Assembly (NCBI GenBank): GCA_050084515.1
Contig: CM114272.1
Coordinates: forward strand, 39,246,001 to 39,310,000
DNA: 64,000 nucleotides
DNA from: Blasia pusilla
Taxonomy: Eukaryota > Marchantiophyta > Marchantiopsida > Blasiales
Reading direction: 5' to 3'
Shown here: positions 20,601 to 32,175 of the stretch, piece by piece
How the letters are laid out: the number at the start of each line of letters is the position of its first letter
Numbering within the stretch: position 1 is the stretch's first letter
Program-made: the position numbers and the translations under genes
The notes under the pieces: model-generated
What the model saw: the letters and a program-made list of their open reading frames with translations, nothing else
Database searches by the model: none
Told to the model about the DNA's origin: nothing

Positions 20601-23040
20601 AAGCGCACAACAACAATTCTTGGAGTTGTTGCAAGAAGATAAGCGATACCTAAAGAATCCCAGTACTTACACAAAAAATTCATAAAGTAAGTCTTCCCAG
20701 ATCCCGGTGAACCGGTTAACATGAGAATTCACGAGTGTATGTCTGCAATCTTGTAGAAGAGTTCCTGATGTTCAAAGTTCAAATATGATAAATTTGGTTG
20801 TGGTGCTTCATTACATTGAGTTGGTAGATTAGTTGTTTCTTCAACATCTAGCTCGTGTAGAAAGGCATCTAGATCGGCTTCAAGATGTGGCTTCAAAATT
20901 GCAAGTGTTTTTTATTGTATCTCAGCAACATGCACTGTGCTCCACAAGTGCTGGTTAGCATGGTTGTGTACTAGCTTCTCTATGTCAAGAACCCATTAGA
21001 CTAGATGTCGTAGAATGCACTCATGAAGATAAGAACATAGGGGTGAATTTGAGATGAGGAGTATATTTTCAGATCTAAAGTGAACTTTGTGTAGCATCAC
21101 TAAATAGAAGAACTCATTCCTCTGATGGAATGGATGGAAATTTTGTGAACCTCACAACTCTATCTGAAATGCGGGTAGTGTTTCCCAATGCATCAACTCC
21201 TACAATAGAAGTCTAGAGTGTTTTTTGGGAAGTTTTGTAGATATGATGTTTTGACCAGTAATCAATAAATGTTAGGGTGTCAAGACAGGATGGTCTAGCA
21301 CAATAGAGCTCAATGGGATGCATGTAGGGAATAGAGGCATGCTTGTATAGAGATGTCTGACAAGAGGGTGGACTAGAGTCAATATATTTCACAGATTGAG
21401 ATCTGAAAATTATTGATATCTACATGGATGCTAATGAAGCCTTTGTTGAACAAACAAAATGATTAAGCACAACTCCTAAAATTAATTTAAGTCTAACATC
21501 ATCTAGGCTGTTAGGTCTTAAACAACGAGACGACTCAATATCTACATCTAAGGAGCATGTTGGTTCTGATTTTAAGGCATACTTGATGAGATAGAAGGAC
21601 CACTCAGTGTTGGTTACGCGTTGGATGTTCATGTGAGCCCCTCACAACAACAAGATTAAAGGATGGTATGGAATGACATTTCAATGTAAATGTGACGGCC
21701 TGAAGTATACCCACCGTATGGATGTAGGGTCGATAGACAGAATTGTGTTCATGTTAATATTAGCAGGGAATCCTAAACGACAGTATTTTTGTTATCCTTT
21801 CTTTTTCCTAATAATGCATACACCTTCTTTGCATCTATGTATTTTTTGGTAGTGACAAAATCATGTAACAGTGATCGAGTGAGAGGTTTGTTGTGCTTGA
21901 GGTGAAGTACCTTAGGAATTCTGGTCTTGACGTGGAATATAAGTACATATTTCTGATGTGATTTGGTCTTACTCACCAAGATGATGTTTCTCCTTACGTG
22001 GCCTATCAAGGTCCTTATTAAGAATGAAGACGTGGAACATATCGGAATGGACTAACGCAATGGATACATAACTAGGATGTAGGGTTTTTATAAGGAGAAT
22101 GGGTTGAATATCTGTCTTAATCTGAGGCGCATGTAATTTGAGAATGATCCTGCACCTAGGAAAAAACCTCTCAAATATGGAAATAGAAATGGAAATATGC
22201 CAATTTCTATTGCGAGTCTCTTGTCTAGAGAAGCGCCTATAGAATCTGTCAAGAAATTCTCTCTAATATTGGCTTCCTTTCTAAAGAATAGGGAACCGTT
22301 GTCAAAGGTGTCTGAAGATTCTTTGTTTCTTATGGGAAGGCAATAAGTTACATCTTGGAGAATTTGTAATCTTGGCTAGTAGGGATTGTAAGACATGTTG
22401 TAGATCACTTGGCCTTTCTCTTGGGCAGTCCTCAATATGGGCGCAACTACTGAACTAGGAAGCACAACCAATCCAACAGACGGATTTTGAAACTCAAAGA
22501 GGCATTTGTAGTCCATGTAGAGCTCATTGATGGTAAAATTTGTAATTATTTCCTGTTTAATACTTTCAACAATAGACTGAATTTTTTCCCTTAAGGTTGA
22601 CTCCAAATTCCAAACAATGAGAGGCTAATCCACTAGCGATGTAGGATTGAAGAACCCTTTGTGGAAGCCGTCAAACTTGTTGATAATACCAATTCGCGAG
22701 TCCATAATGGATAGGAGTTATAGGTGAAGTGGATTGGGAGCTAGAATGCAATGTATGTAAGTAGATGTCATGTAGACGTTCACAGATGTTTGTGGTTAGT
22801 AAGTAGTGCAAAGGTCACAGGTGTAAGATTCACCTTCCCCAGGGATAATATATGGTACAAGGAAACCATTACAAAGGGTATATGGAGGATATGTTGGTGA
22901 TCTAATAGTGCACATTCGTGAACGTGGTTTGGAATACATAACCATACCACAATATCCGCAACACTGCATGTAGAGGATAAATTTGTTGCAGATTTTTGTT
23001 TGTTTGGACAATAAAGTCTCGCCAATGGACCAATGGCTCC
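20601..23040 (-). pseudogene. Helitron-like replicase/helicase remnant, upstream part
   Basis: On the minus strand a Cys-rich start (QCCGYCGMVMYSKP, near 22960) is followed by MDSRIGIINKFDGFHKGFF, then IFPFLFPYLRGFFLGAG and FSNYMRLRLRQIFNP, which recall the Helitron-like N domain. Further on come NIQRVTNTEWSFYLIKYALKSEP (near 21610) and, at 20691-20714, a Walker A box GSPGSGKT followed by LLATTP. Order and motifs fit the Rep-plus-PIF1-helicase protein of Helitrons, but I cannot see the HUH nuclease motifs clearly. Many stops and frameshifts. Element D interrupts it at 20600; a piece continues at 11215-11058. Confidence 0.55.
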
Positions 23041-23167
23041 ATACTAGTCTACATGCTAGTTTTGACTTGAGAGTCTCTCTTAAACGTGCTCCTTTTCTCT
23101 GCTCTTATAGGCCTTTTTTGTTCAATATTCTGATATGGGTCCTTACTATAGTGGTAGGATAGTTCAA

Positions 23168-24346
23168 TGAGTCTAATTTAATGAGTTCGACCCCCAAGAG
23201 GATCACGATCATGTGGAAAGAGAGGTCAAGATGTGGTTTATCTTGCAATAGTTGTAATTAAGTGTGGATAATTCAGATTCAATGACTTATCAATGTCTTC
23301 AGATCTCTCTTAGTACCAAGATTTCTTTCCTTGATTCTCTCTAGTGGAATTGAAATCACGCTCAGGTACATCTTCACTCGTCATCAAAGAACCTCACAGA
23401 GATCTCAACAAGAAGCTGGCTTCACCTACTTTTGGAACTCAATCCATCTAGGCAGGCTACTCTCTATCGAACAGATTTCTTACAACTCTGTGTTGATTAT
23501 TCTATTGATGAAAGTGTTCTCCTGATTCACTCTTCACTCTGTAGACCCAATAAGAATACTCAGACATATGCATCGCACGGAAAAATGAAGAAATGAGTGC
23601 TTTACTACTCCATCAAGAATGAGAAAGCTTCAAAGTACATACAAGATTGAGAGGGTATTACTCCCTTGCTCGGACCATTCCTACAGCATAAGGATTTCGT
23701 GAAAGAATGATGAGGATAGCTACTTTCATGCTTCTTAAATATTCTCCGAAGTAGGAGTGGTTCTAAGGATTCAAAGCGTTCTTGAGGAATATGGTGTCTC
23801 TTCAACATTTGTAACTACCTAGATCTATGGTGCTCTTTTCTTTTCCTATGATCCCTGTGAATCCATTGATCATAAGTGTACTAACTTCCTATTTGATACA
23901 AAAAGTCGTGCCTCTTCCTAGTCTAACTATTCTAACGGTGTGCCGCTTGAAATCACTTTGAGTCTTAGCTTTGCTTCGTTGCAAAGTCTGGACCTCTTTT
24001 GCTTTCCTTGAGGACGAAGCTCTTTCTCCTGATCCAAAGACGAAGCGCTCCATTCTTCGCTCTTATTCCATGTGCTTCGTTCAAGAGCGAAGTACTTCTT
24101 CCTCTTCTTCTTCATCATGCTTCGTTCAAGAGCGAAGCACTTCATAAACATGTTCTTAATAAGGCTTCGTTGTCTTTTCCGAGCTTCGCTCGTAGTCTTT
24201 AGACTTCGTTGCTGCATTTCCATCTCCTTTAAGGCAAATCCTTGATTATCTATCTCTCTTCCTTGTCCTAGGAGCTTCGTGATTTCTTTCAATATTACTC
24301 ATTCTTCTACTACACAAACATAATCTCCAAAATCATTATGTATACA
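23168..24346 (-). repeat. LTR H, family 1 related, minus orientation, incomplete
   Basis: It matches LTR F1 (24347-25696) from about 23185 onward, including the CTTCGTTCAAGAGCGAAG words near 24070-24150. Its last part is missing where LTR F1 begins, so F1 appears to have landed in it. The left edge is approximate. Confidence 0.7.
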
Positions 24347-25696
24347 TGTAATGTACAAGAGGTATAAGAATTGATCTTTTTACAATAATTTAGTGAGTTC
24401 GATCCCCAAGAGGATCATGATTATGTGGAAAGAGAGGTCAAGATGTCGTTTATCTTGCAATAGTTGTAATTAAGTGTGGATAATTCAGATTCAATGACTT
24501 ATCAATGTCTTCATATCTCTCTTAGTACCAAGATTTCTTTCCTCAATTCTCTGTAGTGGAATTGAAATCACGCTTAGGTATGTCTTCACTCGACATCAAA
24601 GAACCTCACAGAGATCTCAACAAGAAGCTGGCTTCTCCTACTTTTGAAACTCAATCCGTCTAGGCAGGCTACTCTCTATCGAACAGATTTCTTACAAGTC
24701 CGTGTTGATTATTCTATTGATGAAAAGGTTCTCTTGATTCACTCTTCACTATGCAGACCCAATGAGAATACTGAGACATGTGCATCGCACATCAGAATGA
24801 AGAAATGAGTACTTTACTACTCCATCAAGAATGAGAAAGCTTCAAAAGTGTATACAAGCGTGAGAGGGTACTACTCCCTTGCTCGGACCATTCCTATAGC
24901 ATAAGGACTTTGTGAGAGAATGATGATGATAGCTACTTTCATGCTTCTTAAATATTCTCCGAAGTAGGAGTGGTTCCAAGGATTTGAAGCGTTCTTGAGG
25001 AATCTGGTGTCTCTTCAATAATTGTAACTACCTAGATCTATGGTGCTTTTTTTTCCTATGATCCCTGTGAATGCGCTGAGCGTAACTGTATTAACTTCCT
25101 ATTTGATACCAAAAGTCGCGCCTCTTCCTAGTCTAACTGTTCTATCACTATGCCGCTTGAAATCACTTCGAGTCTTAGCAAAGGAGGTCCAGACTTTGCT
25201 GCGAAGTCTCGACCTCCTTTGCTTCACTTGAGGACAAAGCTCTTTCTCCTGATCTGAAGAGGAAGTGCTCCATTCTTTGCTATGGTTTCAAGTGCTTTGT
25301 GCTTCGCTGAAGAGCAAAGTACTTCTTCCTCTTTGTCTTCATGCTTCGTTCAAGAGCAAAGCACTTCATGAACAAGTTTTGAATAGGGCTTCGTTGATTT
25401 TTCCAAGCTTTGCTCTGAGTCTTTAGACTTCGTTACCGCATTTCCCTCTCCTCTAAGGCAAATCCTTGATCTTCCACCTCTATGCCTTGTCCTAGGAGCT
25501 TTGTGATCTCTTTCAATCTTACTCATTCTTCTACTACACAACCATAATATCCAAAATCATTATGTATACACAAGTTTTCTTCAAATAAAAAGCTCTAAAT
25601 CTTCAAAAGTGCAAAATTGCGGGTATCACAATACACAAGTTTTTATCGAATAAAAAAGCTCTTAATCTTCAAAAGTACAAAATTGCGGATATCACA
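24347..25696 (-). repeat. LTR F1, family 1 related, minus orientation
   Basis: It starts TGTAATGT and ends GATATCACA on the plus strand, the reverse of the family 1 LTR ends. It is followed by the reversed polypurine tract and an ORF3 fragment. Its last 131 bp are a 65/66-bp tandem duplication (25566-25630, 25631-25696), each unit ending in TATCACA. Confidence 0.8.
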
Positions 25697-25734
25697 CACC
25701 CCCCCTTGAAATGTGAGCCGCCCCAGCGAACACT

Positions 25735-26560
25735 TCATGATGCACCTTCTAAATCCATAAAGGTATTGTCTAAGCTATCGAACTCGCTTGTAGGCGGGAA
25801 ACGACCATGAATAGTGGAAGGTTTGTTGACAATATTGGGGGTGTGATTTTGCATCTTCTCTCGCCATTTGATAACAACTAAGGAAGTTCCTAGCACTTCG
25901 TTTTGGACTAATACGTTTGATGGAGTAAATGGAGGAATTTCTTCAAGATTGATCGTGATGTTGGGTACGACTTTCTGGGAGAGACTTTGTATGATTGTCA
26001 AATTGGCGTTTCCAATGTTTATTGACATAATCGATCTCCTTGCTCATCTGTTGTTCGAAGCTCTTGGCTGCTTCCTCGATTACTCCTTGGCATCTTCAGG
26101 GTCTAACTGCACTTCGTTGAGCAGCTTCTGCTCCGCCTCCAAGACAACAATCTTACCGGTGCCTTCTGACCATTGTGTCACTAAGTCCTTGTAAGTTTCT
26201 TGTTGTTCTTGAAGAAACTTCGAAGCCTGAGCGTTGTGTGTCTCTACTTTCTTGAACTCGTGGATGATAAGATGCACTTGTTGTCGGTATTGTTGAATCA
26301 ATTGCGAAGCTTCCTTGACTTGCGAAGCCAACTGATCAGCCCCACACTCCATGTTGATTGCCAAGCTTTCCCATTGGCGTGCATTCCGCGATTCATACTG
26401 AGCCTGGACTAAATTTCTTTGAACTTTACGAAGCGCCATCTTAGTATCTTTGACTTCTTGATTTCAAAGCTCAAGGTTTGTCTCTGCCACCCTGCGTTGT
26501 GCTTCATTCTCTGATGAAGCTTGTGCCCTACAGTTGATGTCATCGAGTGCTTGTAAATAC
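25735..26560 (-). pseudogene. ORF3 C-terminal fragment of element F1
   Basis: Frames 26439-26080 and 26028-25735 encode the coiled-coil end and tail of the family 1 third ORF (compare 6168-6794), ending in FDSLDNTFMDLEGAS just before the polypurine tract. This shows the protein runs right up to the tract. The N-terminal half is missing, cut where short LTR I begins. Confidence 0.75.
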
Positions 26561-26561
26561 T

Positions 26562-26896
26562 AGCAATCATTTTGGGAGTATTTATGAAGTTCGATCCCCA
26601 AGAAGATCACTATTATTCGAAAAGAGAGCTTTAAGGTCTTCCGACTTCGTTAACTCATTTCCCTCTCCTCCAAGGCAAGTCCTTGATGTTCCACCTTTCT
26701 GCCTTATCCTAGGAGCTTCATAATACATTCTAACATTCTCCATCCTTTCATTACACCAAGAGAATATTCAAGAACTCCTTGTATATACAAGCTTTACTTC
26801 TAAGAGTCTTCAAAGTTCATTCGTGAAGGCATCTATACTCAGTTTTAATACAAAAATTTGTATATCTTAAAAAATTGAAAATTTTCAAGTATCACA
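26562..26896 (-). repeat. LTR I, internally deleted 3' LTR of element F2
   Basis: About 335 bp with the start-proximal GTTCGATCCCC block and the end AAGTATCACA, but lacking most of the middle. The reversed polypurine tract and ORF3 of F2 follow directly. Confidence 0.65.
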
Positions 26897-26937
26897 TATC
26901 CCCACCCTCAAATGTGAGCCGCCCCGATGAACACATC

Positions 26938-28786
26938 AATACTCTACTCTAAGTCAATAAATGTACCTTATAATCCCTCAAACTCGATTGCAGAAGGAAA
27001 TCTGCCATGAATAATTTGTTGATAATTTTGGGCGTGTTGTTCTACATCTGTTACCTCCACTTATTTACTACTAGTGAAGATCCAAGCACTTCGTTCTAGA
27101 CCAAGAAATTTTTTGGTGTATAAGGAGTAAGTGCTTAAAGTTGCACGGTGATCGTGGGCGAAGTCTCTGCAAGTGGCTTCGTGTGATTGTCGAATTGGCA
27201 TTTCCAATGCTTGTTTACATATGCGAGCTCTTCTGCATCTAGTGTTCAAAGCTTCTCATTGCCTCCTCCACTATCTCCTTCGTGTCCTGTGGATGAAGCT
27301 GAACCTCATTCAAGAGCTTCTATTCCGCTTCCAATACCAAAATTCTACCTGTGGCTTTTGACCACTGTGCAACCAAGTCGATGTTGGTTGCTTGCTGCTC
27401 GTGAAGTAATTTGGACATCTTTGCATTATGCCCCGCTATCTTCTTGGATTCCGCTTGCAAAAGTTTCACCTATTGTTGATATTGATGAATTTTTTGTGAA
27501 GATTGCTTTACTTGCGCATACAACTGATCCGCACCACACTCAATATTAATTGCTAGACTTTCCCATTGTCGAGCATTCCTGGATTCATATTGAGTTGTCA
27601 CCAATTCAGCTTGCGCCTTACGAAGCATCGCCTTAGTGTCTTCCAGCTCTTGGTTACAAAGCTCGATCTAGTGTTGTAACGTGCTTCGTAGTGCTTTGTT
27701 CTCTTCCGAAGACTTTGTTGTGTTGTGTAAGTCGTTCAACGCTTGGAGATATTTCTCAGCTCCCGCATCATTGTCTAACACAATAGCTTTTGAAGTTGTG
27801 TCATGACTGGCACAGAAAGTCCCAAGAACCATGAAAAAATGCGATGCAATCCTCGGCATTTGACAAAGAGTGAAGGCTTCGTTGTTACTACTTGGTGTCT
27901 CCAAGGGCTCTTCCATTGGCCCAGGTTCAATGTCCGAAGGGACGTCAAAATTTACACGAACGCGCTTCGGTCGTGGTGCATCCGGGCGATCTTTGTCTTT
28001 ACCCAAAGAAGAATCTTGTTGCTGTCATCTTCTAGTTGCTTTGGTAGGTGGCGTCTCTGTCACTTTGCGGCTACCCAAAGTGGAAGCGTCCCTAGCCTTT
28101 GGCATGCGGACCGGATTCAGTTGATTCCAATCCAGCGCCTCATCAGCAGTCAACTCCTGCTTATGAATGTAAAAATTGATCAAGAACGGTGATAGGAAAG
28201 ACTTCGTACTCGCATGAAGCGGTTCTATCATCACCCAAACTTGCCCGTCTAAGAAGGCAATGAAATCTACACCCTAAGCTTTGGAATCCAAATGTTGATT
28301 CTAGAGCATGTAGCACATATTAACAAGCTTATTGGTCAGATAATAAGATCGGGCAGGAAAGAACAATGTCATTAAGTGTTTGCAAAATTGTGCAAACAAT
28401 GGTGGTGACATGGAGGTAGCTTTATAGCCATTCCTCCTTAGTCGATACGATGTCACACATCCCAACGCCAAAAGGTCTTCATGCTTCACCAAAGCGTCGG
28501 TATCATACTCATACTCATGTGCGGCGGGAAGCATATACGTTGCCCTCCAATCATCCGGAGTCTGATTTTGTGGCTGGGCCCGGTACTTGAATCCGTGGCG
28601 CTTGAATCTTGCGGCCATAGTTGATGAACAAACCTCCCCGAGAAGCTCGCCTGATGTTAGAGTCTACTTTGATTGGAAAAATGTTGCCAAAAAATGCTCT
28701 TTGAGTGCTTCGACCAACTCTGGTGTGAGCTTGATAATCGGCATCGCCGCGCTTTGCATGATTGGAGCCGAGTCTTCACGAGGCAT
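26938..28786 (-). pseudogene. ORF3 of element F2
   Basis: The start ATG (28786-28784) opens the conserved MPREDSAPIMQSAAMP. Blocks at 28618-28301, 28234-28025, 28006-27668 and 27550-27061 follow the order of the copy A protein: globular N-terminal domain (FKRHGFKYRAQPQNQ, FCKHLMTLFFPARSYYL), basic linker, coiled coil. It is more diverged than A against B. Several frameshifts. A short upstream extension to 28873 is also open, as in copies A and B. Confidence 0.75.
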
Positions 28787-29214
28787 CGTTATCAAAGATT
28801 GAGGATGTGCCGGTCGGTTCTTGTGTGCTCCGTGCTTTGGCCTACTGGGTACTCTGGGATATCTTGTGTCCATGAGAATGAACGCTTGGGTAGTAGCGTT
28901 GGGGATGTTTGTGAGTTTGCCTTAACGGTTTCTTGGTTGTGGCGGCGCACATATGACGGCGCCAGTGGCAGTTTGTTAGAGCGTGACCATTTTTGTAATG
29001 ACTTGCCTTTCTTGATCTTTGATAACAGACGAAGTATGGCTTACACTTTGCGCTTCGCTGAAGAACGAAGAAGTTTCGTCAAGGATCGAAGGGCAATATT
29101 GTGTCTGGTGATTCGTAAGCCTACGAAGCACAATACTGCAACAATGCTTCACTCTGGAGCAAAGTACCTCATCACAAAGCACTTCCCCCTCCCTCAGAGT
29201 TTAGTCACGGTAGG

Positions 29215-30300
29215 TTTCCGGTTGATGGTATCTTCGTACATGCATACCATTCATCTCGAGTTGGCAACGCTTCTCCTCTCAAAGTCTCCAACTATGACGA
29301 TCCATTTTCAAAGATTTCCACCACACGAAAGGGTCCCATCCAATTAAATTTTAACTTCCCTAGAAATTTTAGCTTGCGTTTATCATACAACAACACGAGA
29401 TCTTCGATACTTATAGATTGTGGCCGTAGATGTCAGTCATATGGCTTCTTCCGTTCTTCTTGTACGGTCTTGGTATGGCAAAGTGCTAAGAGCCGTGCTT
29501 CGTCAAAAGCAACTAAGGCCTCATTCCTTCTCTTTACAACCACTCACTCGTCCCCCTCTCTATTCTCTTCCAAAACAGGATAAGTGGGCAGATCCCATTC
29601 AATAGGAGTCAAGGGTTAAACTCCATACGTAAGGTAAAATGGGGTATACTTTATGGTGATTTTCTCAACTGTCCGGTAGGCCCACAATTCCGTTGGGCTC
29701 TTGGCATCCCAATCATAGGAATATGTAATTGTCAAGCGATTCAATATTCGGCAAATAAGTCCATTAGACTTCTCCGTTAACTTGTTTGATTTAGGGTTGT
29801 ACGGTGTTGTCTTCCGATGTTTAATTAAGAAATGGGAAGTCAACGACTCAATAGTCTTGTTCAAGAAGTGAGTCCGGTGGTCACTTACCAACTCCAACAG
29901 TCAGTTGTATTGCATGATAATCATTTCATACAAGAATTTGGCTATAGCCTTGCCATTGTCCTTGCGAGTCACGATAGCCTCAAACATCTTGGTGCAATAG
30001 TCTGTTGCGATAAGAATATATTTTTGCCGTGTTTGGCAAGTAGCTGGAGAAATAGTTCCCACAAAATCAATGCCCCATTTCTCAAAAGGAGCTAAGGGAA
30101 GGATAGACACCAAAGGCCAACGAGAAGTAGCAATGGGTCTACCTGCGCTCTGAAACGCATCACATTTCTGGATAAATTGATCCACATCCCTGTACATAGT
30201 TGGCCACCAATAACACGTAGCCAAGATCTTCTTCACGGTATTCTTAACTATATAGTGTCCTCCGGAATCAGCCGAATGCATAAATAACTATAATAACGCA
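29215..30300 (-). pseudogene. Integrase of element F2
   Basis: Frames 30281-29901 and 29897-29616 hold HHCC (GHY...KCDAFQ, with the last motif altered from CDACQ), D in WGIDFVGT, D in LVSDHRTHF and E in KLTEKSNG. All three catalytic acids are visible, which copies A and B lack. The GPF end block (NWMGPF, about 29340) continues downstream with stops. It belongs to the same disrupted element as the RNase H at 30409-30918. Confidence 0.8.
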
Positions 30301-30408
30301 AGGGATTTCATCTGCCTCCAAGCATCTTCGATACTCTTCATCACCGCCCAACTTGAATAATACCCCTTGACAGAACTCATAAGGTCCTATTTTATGTACA
30401 AACACTTC

Positions 30409-30918
30409 TCATTCCTCCGCTCTCATAGGCGCTCGAAGTCGCAAGGTTATTAGAAAATGCAAAATATCTTCATACAAGGACGTGCACAATTTCTCTTCGC
30501 TTATCGGGAACAGGTCCTCATCTGGAAAAGTATCATCCAAAGTCTGCGTGAGGTCCGCATTTGTCATTTGTAGTCGGGATAAAAAATTGGCGTTGGTGTG
30601 TATCTTCCCTACACGGATGATTACATCAAAGGAAAATTCTTGTAATAACAAGATCCACCTTGCAATTCTCTCTGAGAGATCTGCCTTAACCATTAAAGGT
30701 TGGAGCGCAAATGATCCACGTGAAAGACGAACTCACACCCCAAAAATTAATGGCGGAACTTCTCATAAGAGAATACCATTCCTAGTGCCTCCCTTTCAGT
30801 AGTCGTATATTTTTGCTCGACAATGGATAGTTTTCGGACTGCGTGATAAATTGGGTAGTCGTGTTTATGATCGTCGAGTTGGCTTAGCACCACCCCAATC
30901 GCAAATGATGATGTGTCC
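30409..30918 (-). pseudogene. RNase H of element F2, split by copy B
   Basis: The minus-strand reading ends abruptly at 30918 in the segment that would read VYVD-TSSFAIGVV. The missing upstream part resumes at 51029 after copy B. The intact stretch includes MVKADLSERIARWILLLQEF and the NANFLSRLQM tail. The break coincides with the TGTCC target duplication of copy B. Confidence 0.85.
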
Positions 30919-32106
30919 TATGATACCCACAATTTTGTAATCTTGAAGAACATATCTTTTTATTCAACGAAGACTCTTGTATATTATGATTTTGATTATG
31001 ATTATCTATTATTATGAAGAAGAATAAGTGAATCACCAAGCTCCTAAGACAAGGCAGAGAGATGGAAGATCAAGGATTTGCCTCAGAGGAGAATCAAAAG
31101 CTGTAAAGAAGTATAAAGGATCAACGCGAAGCTCAGCAAAGCTTAACAAAGTCTAACAAAGCTCAACGAAGCTCTATATACGAAGTACTTCGCTCTTGAA
31201 CGAAGAGCGAAGCACAAAGCACGAAGCACGCAGCATGAAGAAGAATGAAGAACTTCGTCCTCTGGAAATTTAGCGCAGCGAAGCTCCGCAGAATTGAGAT
31301 TCGAAACGACACATAGTTAGAATAATTAGACTAGGAAAGGGCGCGACCCTTTGTATCAAATTGGTAGTAAGGACAGTTTTGTACCGCGGATTCATAGGGA
31401 TCGTAGGAAAAGCTAAGAGAACCATAGATCTAGGTAGTTACAGATATTGAAGAGACACCAACTTCATCAAGAACGCTTCGGATCATAGAAGCGATCCTAT
31501 TCTCGAGAATATTTAAGAAACAGGACACAAGCTATTAGCATCATTCGCTCATGAAGTCCTTATGTTGTAGGAATGGTCCGAGCAAGAGAGTTGTACCCTC
31601 TCGAGCTTGTAGATACTTTGAAGTCTTCCAATTCTTGATGGAGTAGTAAAGCATTCATTCATTCATTCTGATGTGCGATGCTTATGTCTGAACATTCTTT
31701 TTGGGTCTGCCGAGTGAAGAGTGAATCAGGCGAACCTTTCTCATCAATGGAATAATCAATATAAAGTTGTATGAAATCTGTTTGACAGAGAGTAACATGC
31801 CCCGATGGATTGAGTTCCGAAAGTAGGAGAAGCCAACTTTATTCTTGAGGTCTCTGTGAGGTTTCGAGATGATGAGAGAACAAATTGCCTGAGCGTCCTT
31901 CAAACTCCACTCGAGAGAATTGAAGAAGAAAACATAGGTACTAAGAAGGATCGGAAGCTGATACTGGAATACTACAATTGAATTACATAATCAATTACAC
32001 TTTTACAACATAATCATCAATTTATACTCTCTTTTCATCCAAAAATGATCCTCTTGGGGATTGAACTCTACAATTGACTGTAAATAAGAAACACTTAGAC
32101 ATTACA
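30919..32106 (+). repeat. 5' LTR of copy B (1188 bp)
   Basis: It begins TATGATACCC where the 3' LTR has TGTGATACCC, so the terminal TG has become TA. It ends ACATTACA. It differs from the 3' LTR mostly by transitions, many at CG sites (for example CAGCAAAGC against CAGCGAAGC). TATATA box at 31175-31180. Confidence 0.93.
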
Positions 32107-32123
32107 TATAGTCGAAGACTTTT

Positions 32124-32143
32124 TGGCGCTGCTGCCGGGGATC
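32124..32143 (+). promoter_or_regulatory. Primer binding site, tRNA-Asp type
   Basis: TGGCGCTGCTGCCGGGGATC lies 17 bp after the LTR. It matches the 3' end of plant tRNA-Asp in 18 of 20 places as I recall that tRNA. This primer is used by Athila/Tat-like plant elements. Confidence 0.75.
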
Positions 32144-32175
32144 ATATCCTTGGCTGAGAAGGGAGAGAAAGACCC

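Noticed and set aside
25000-25000. GTTCGATCCCC block near the LTR start in reverse-oriented LTRs looks like a tRNA B box
   Set aside because: No A box or cloverleaf could be found at the right distance; it is simply a conserved part of the family 1 LTR.
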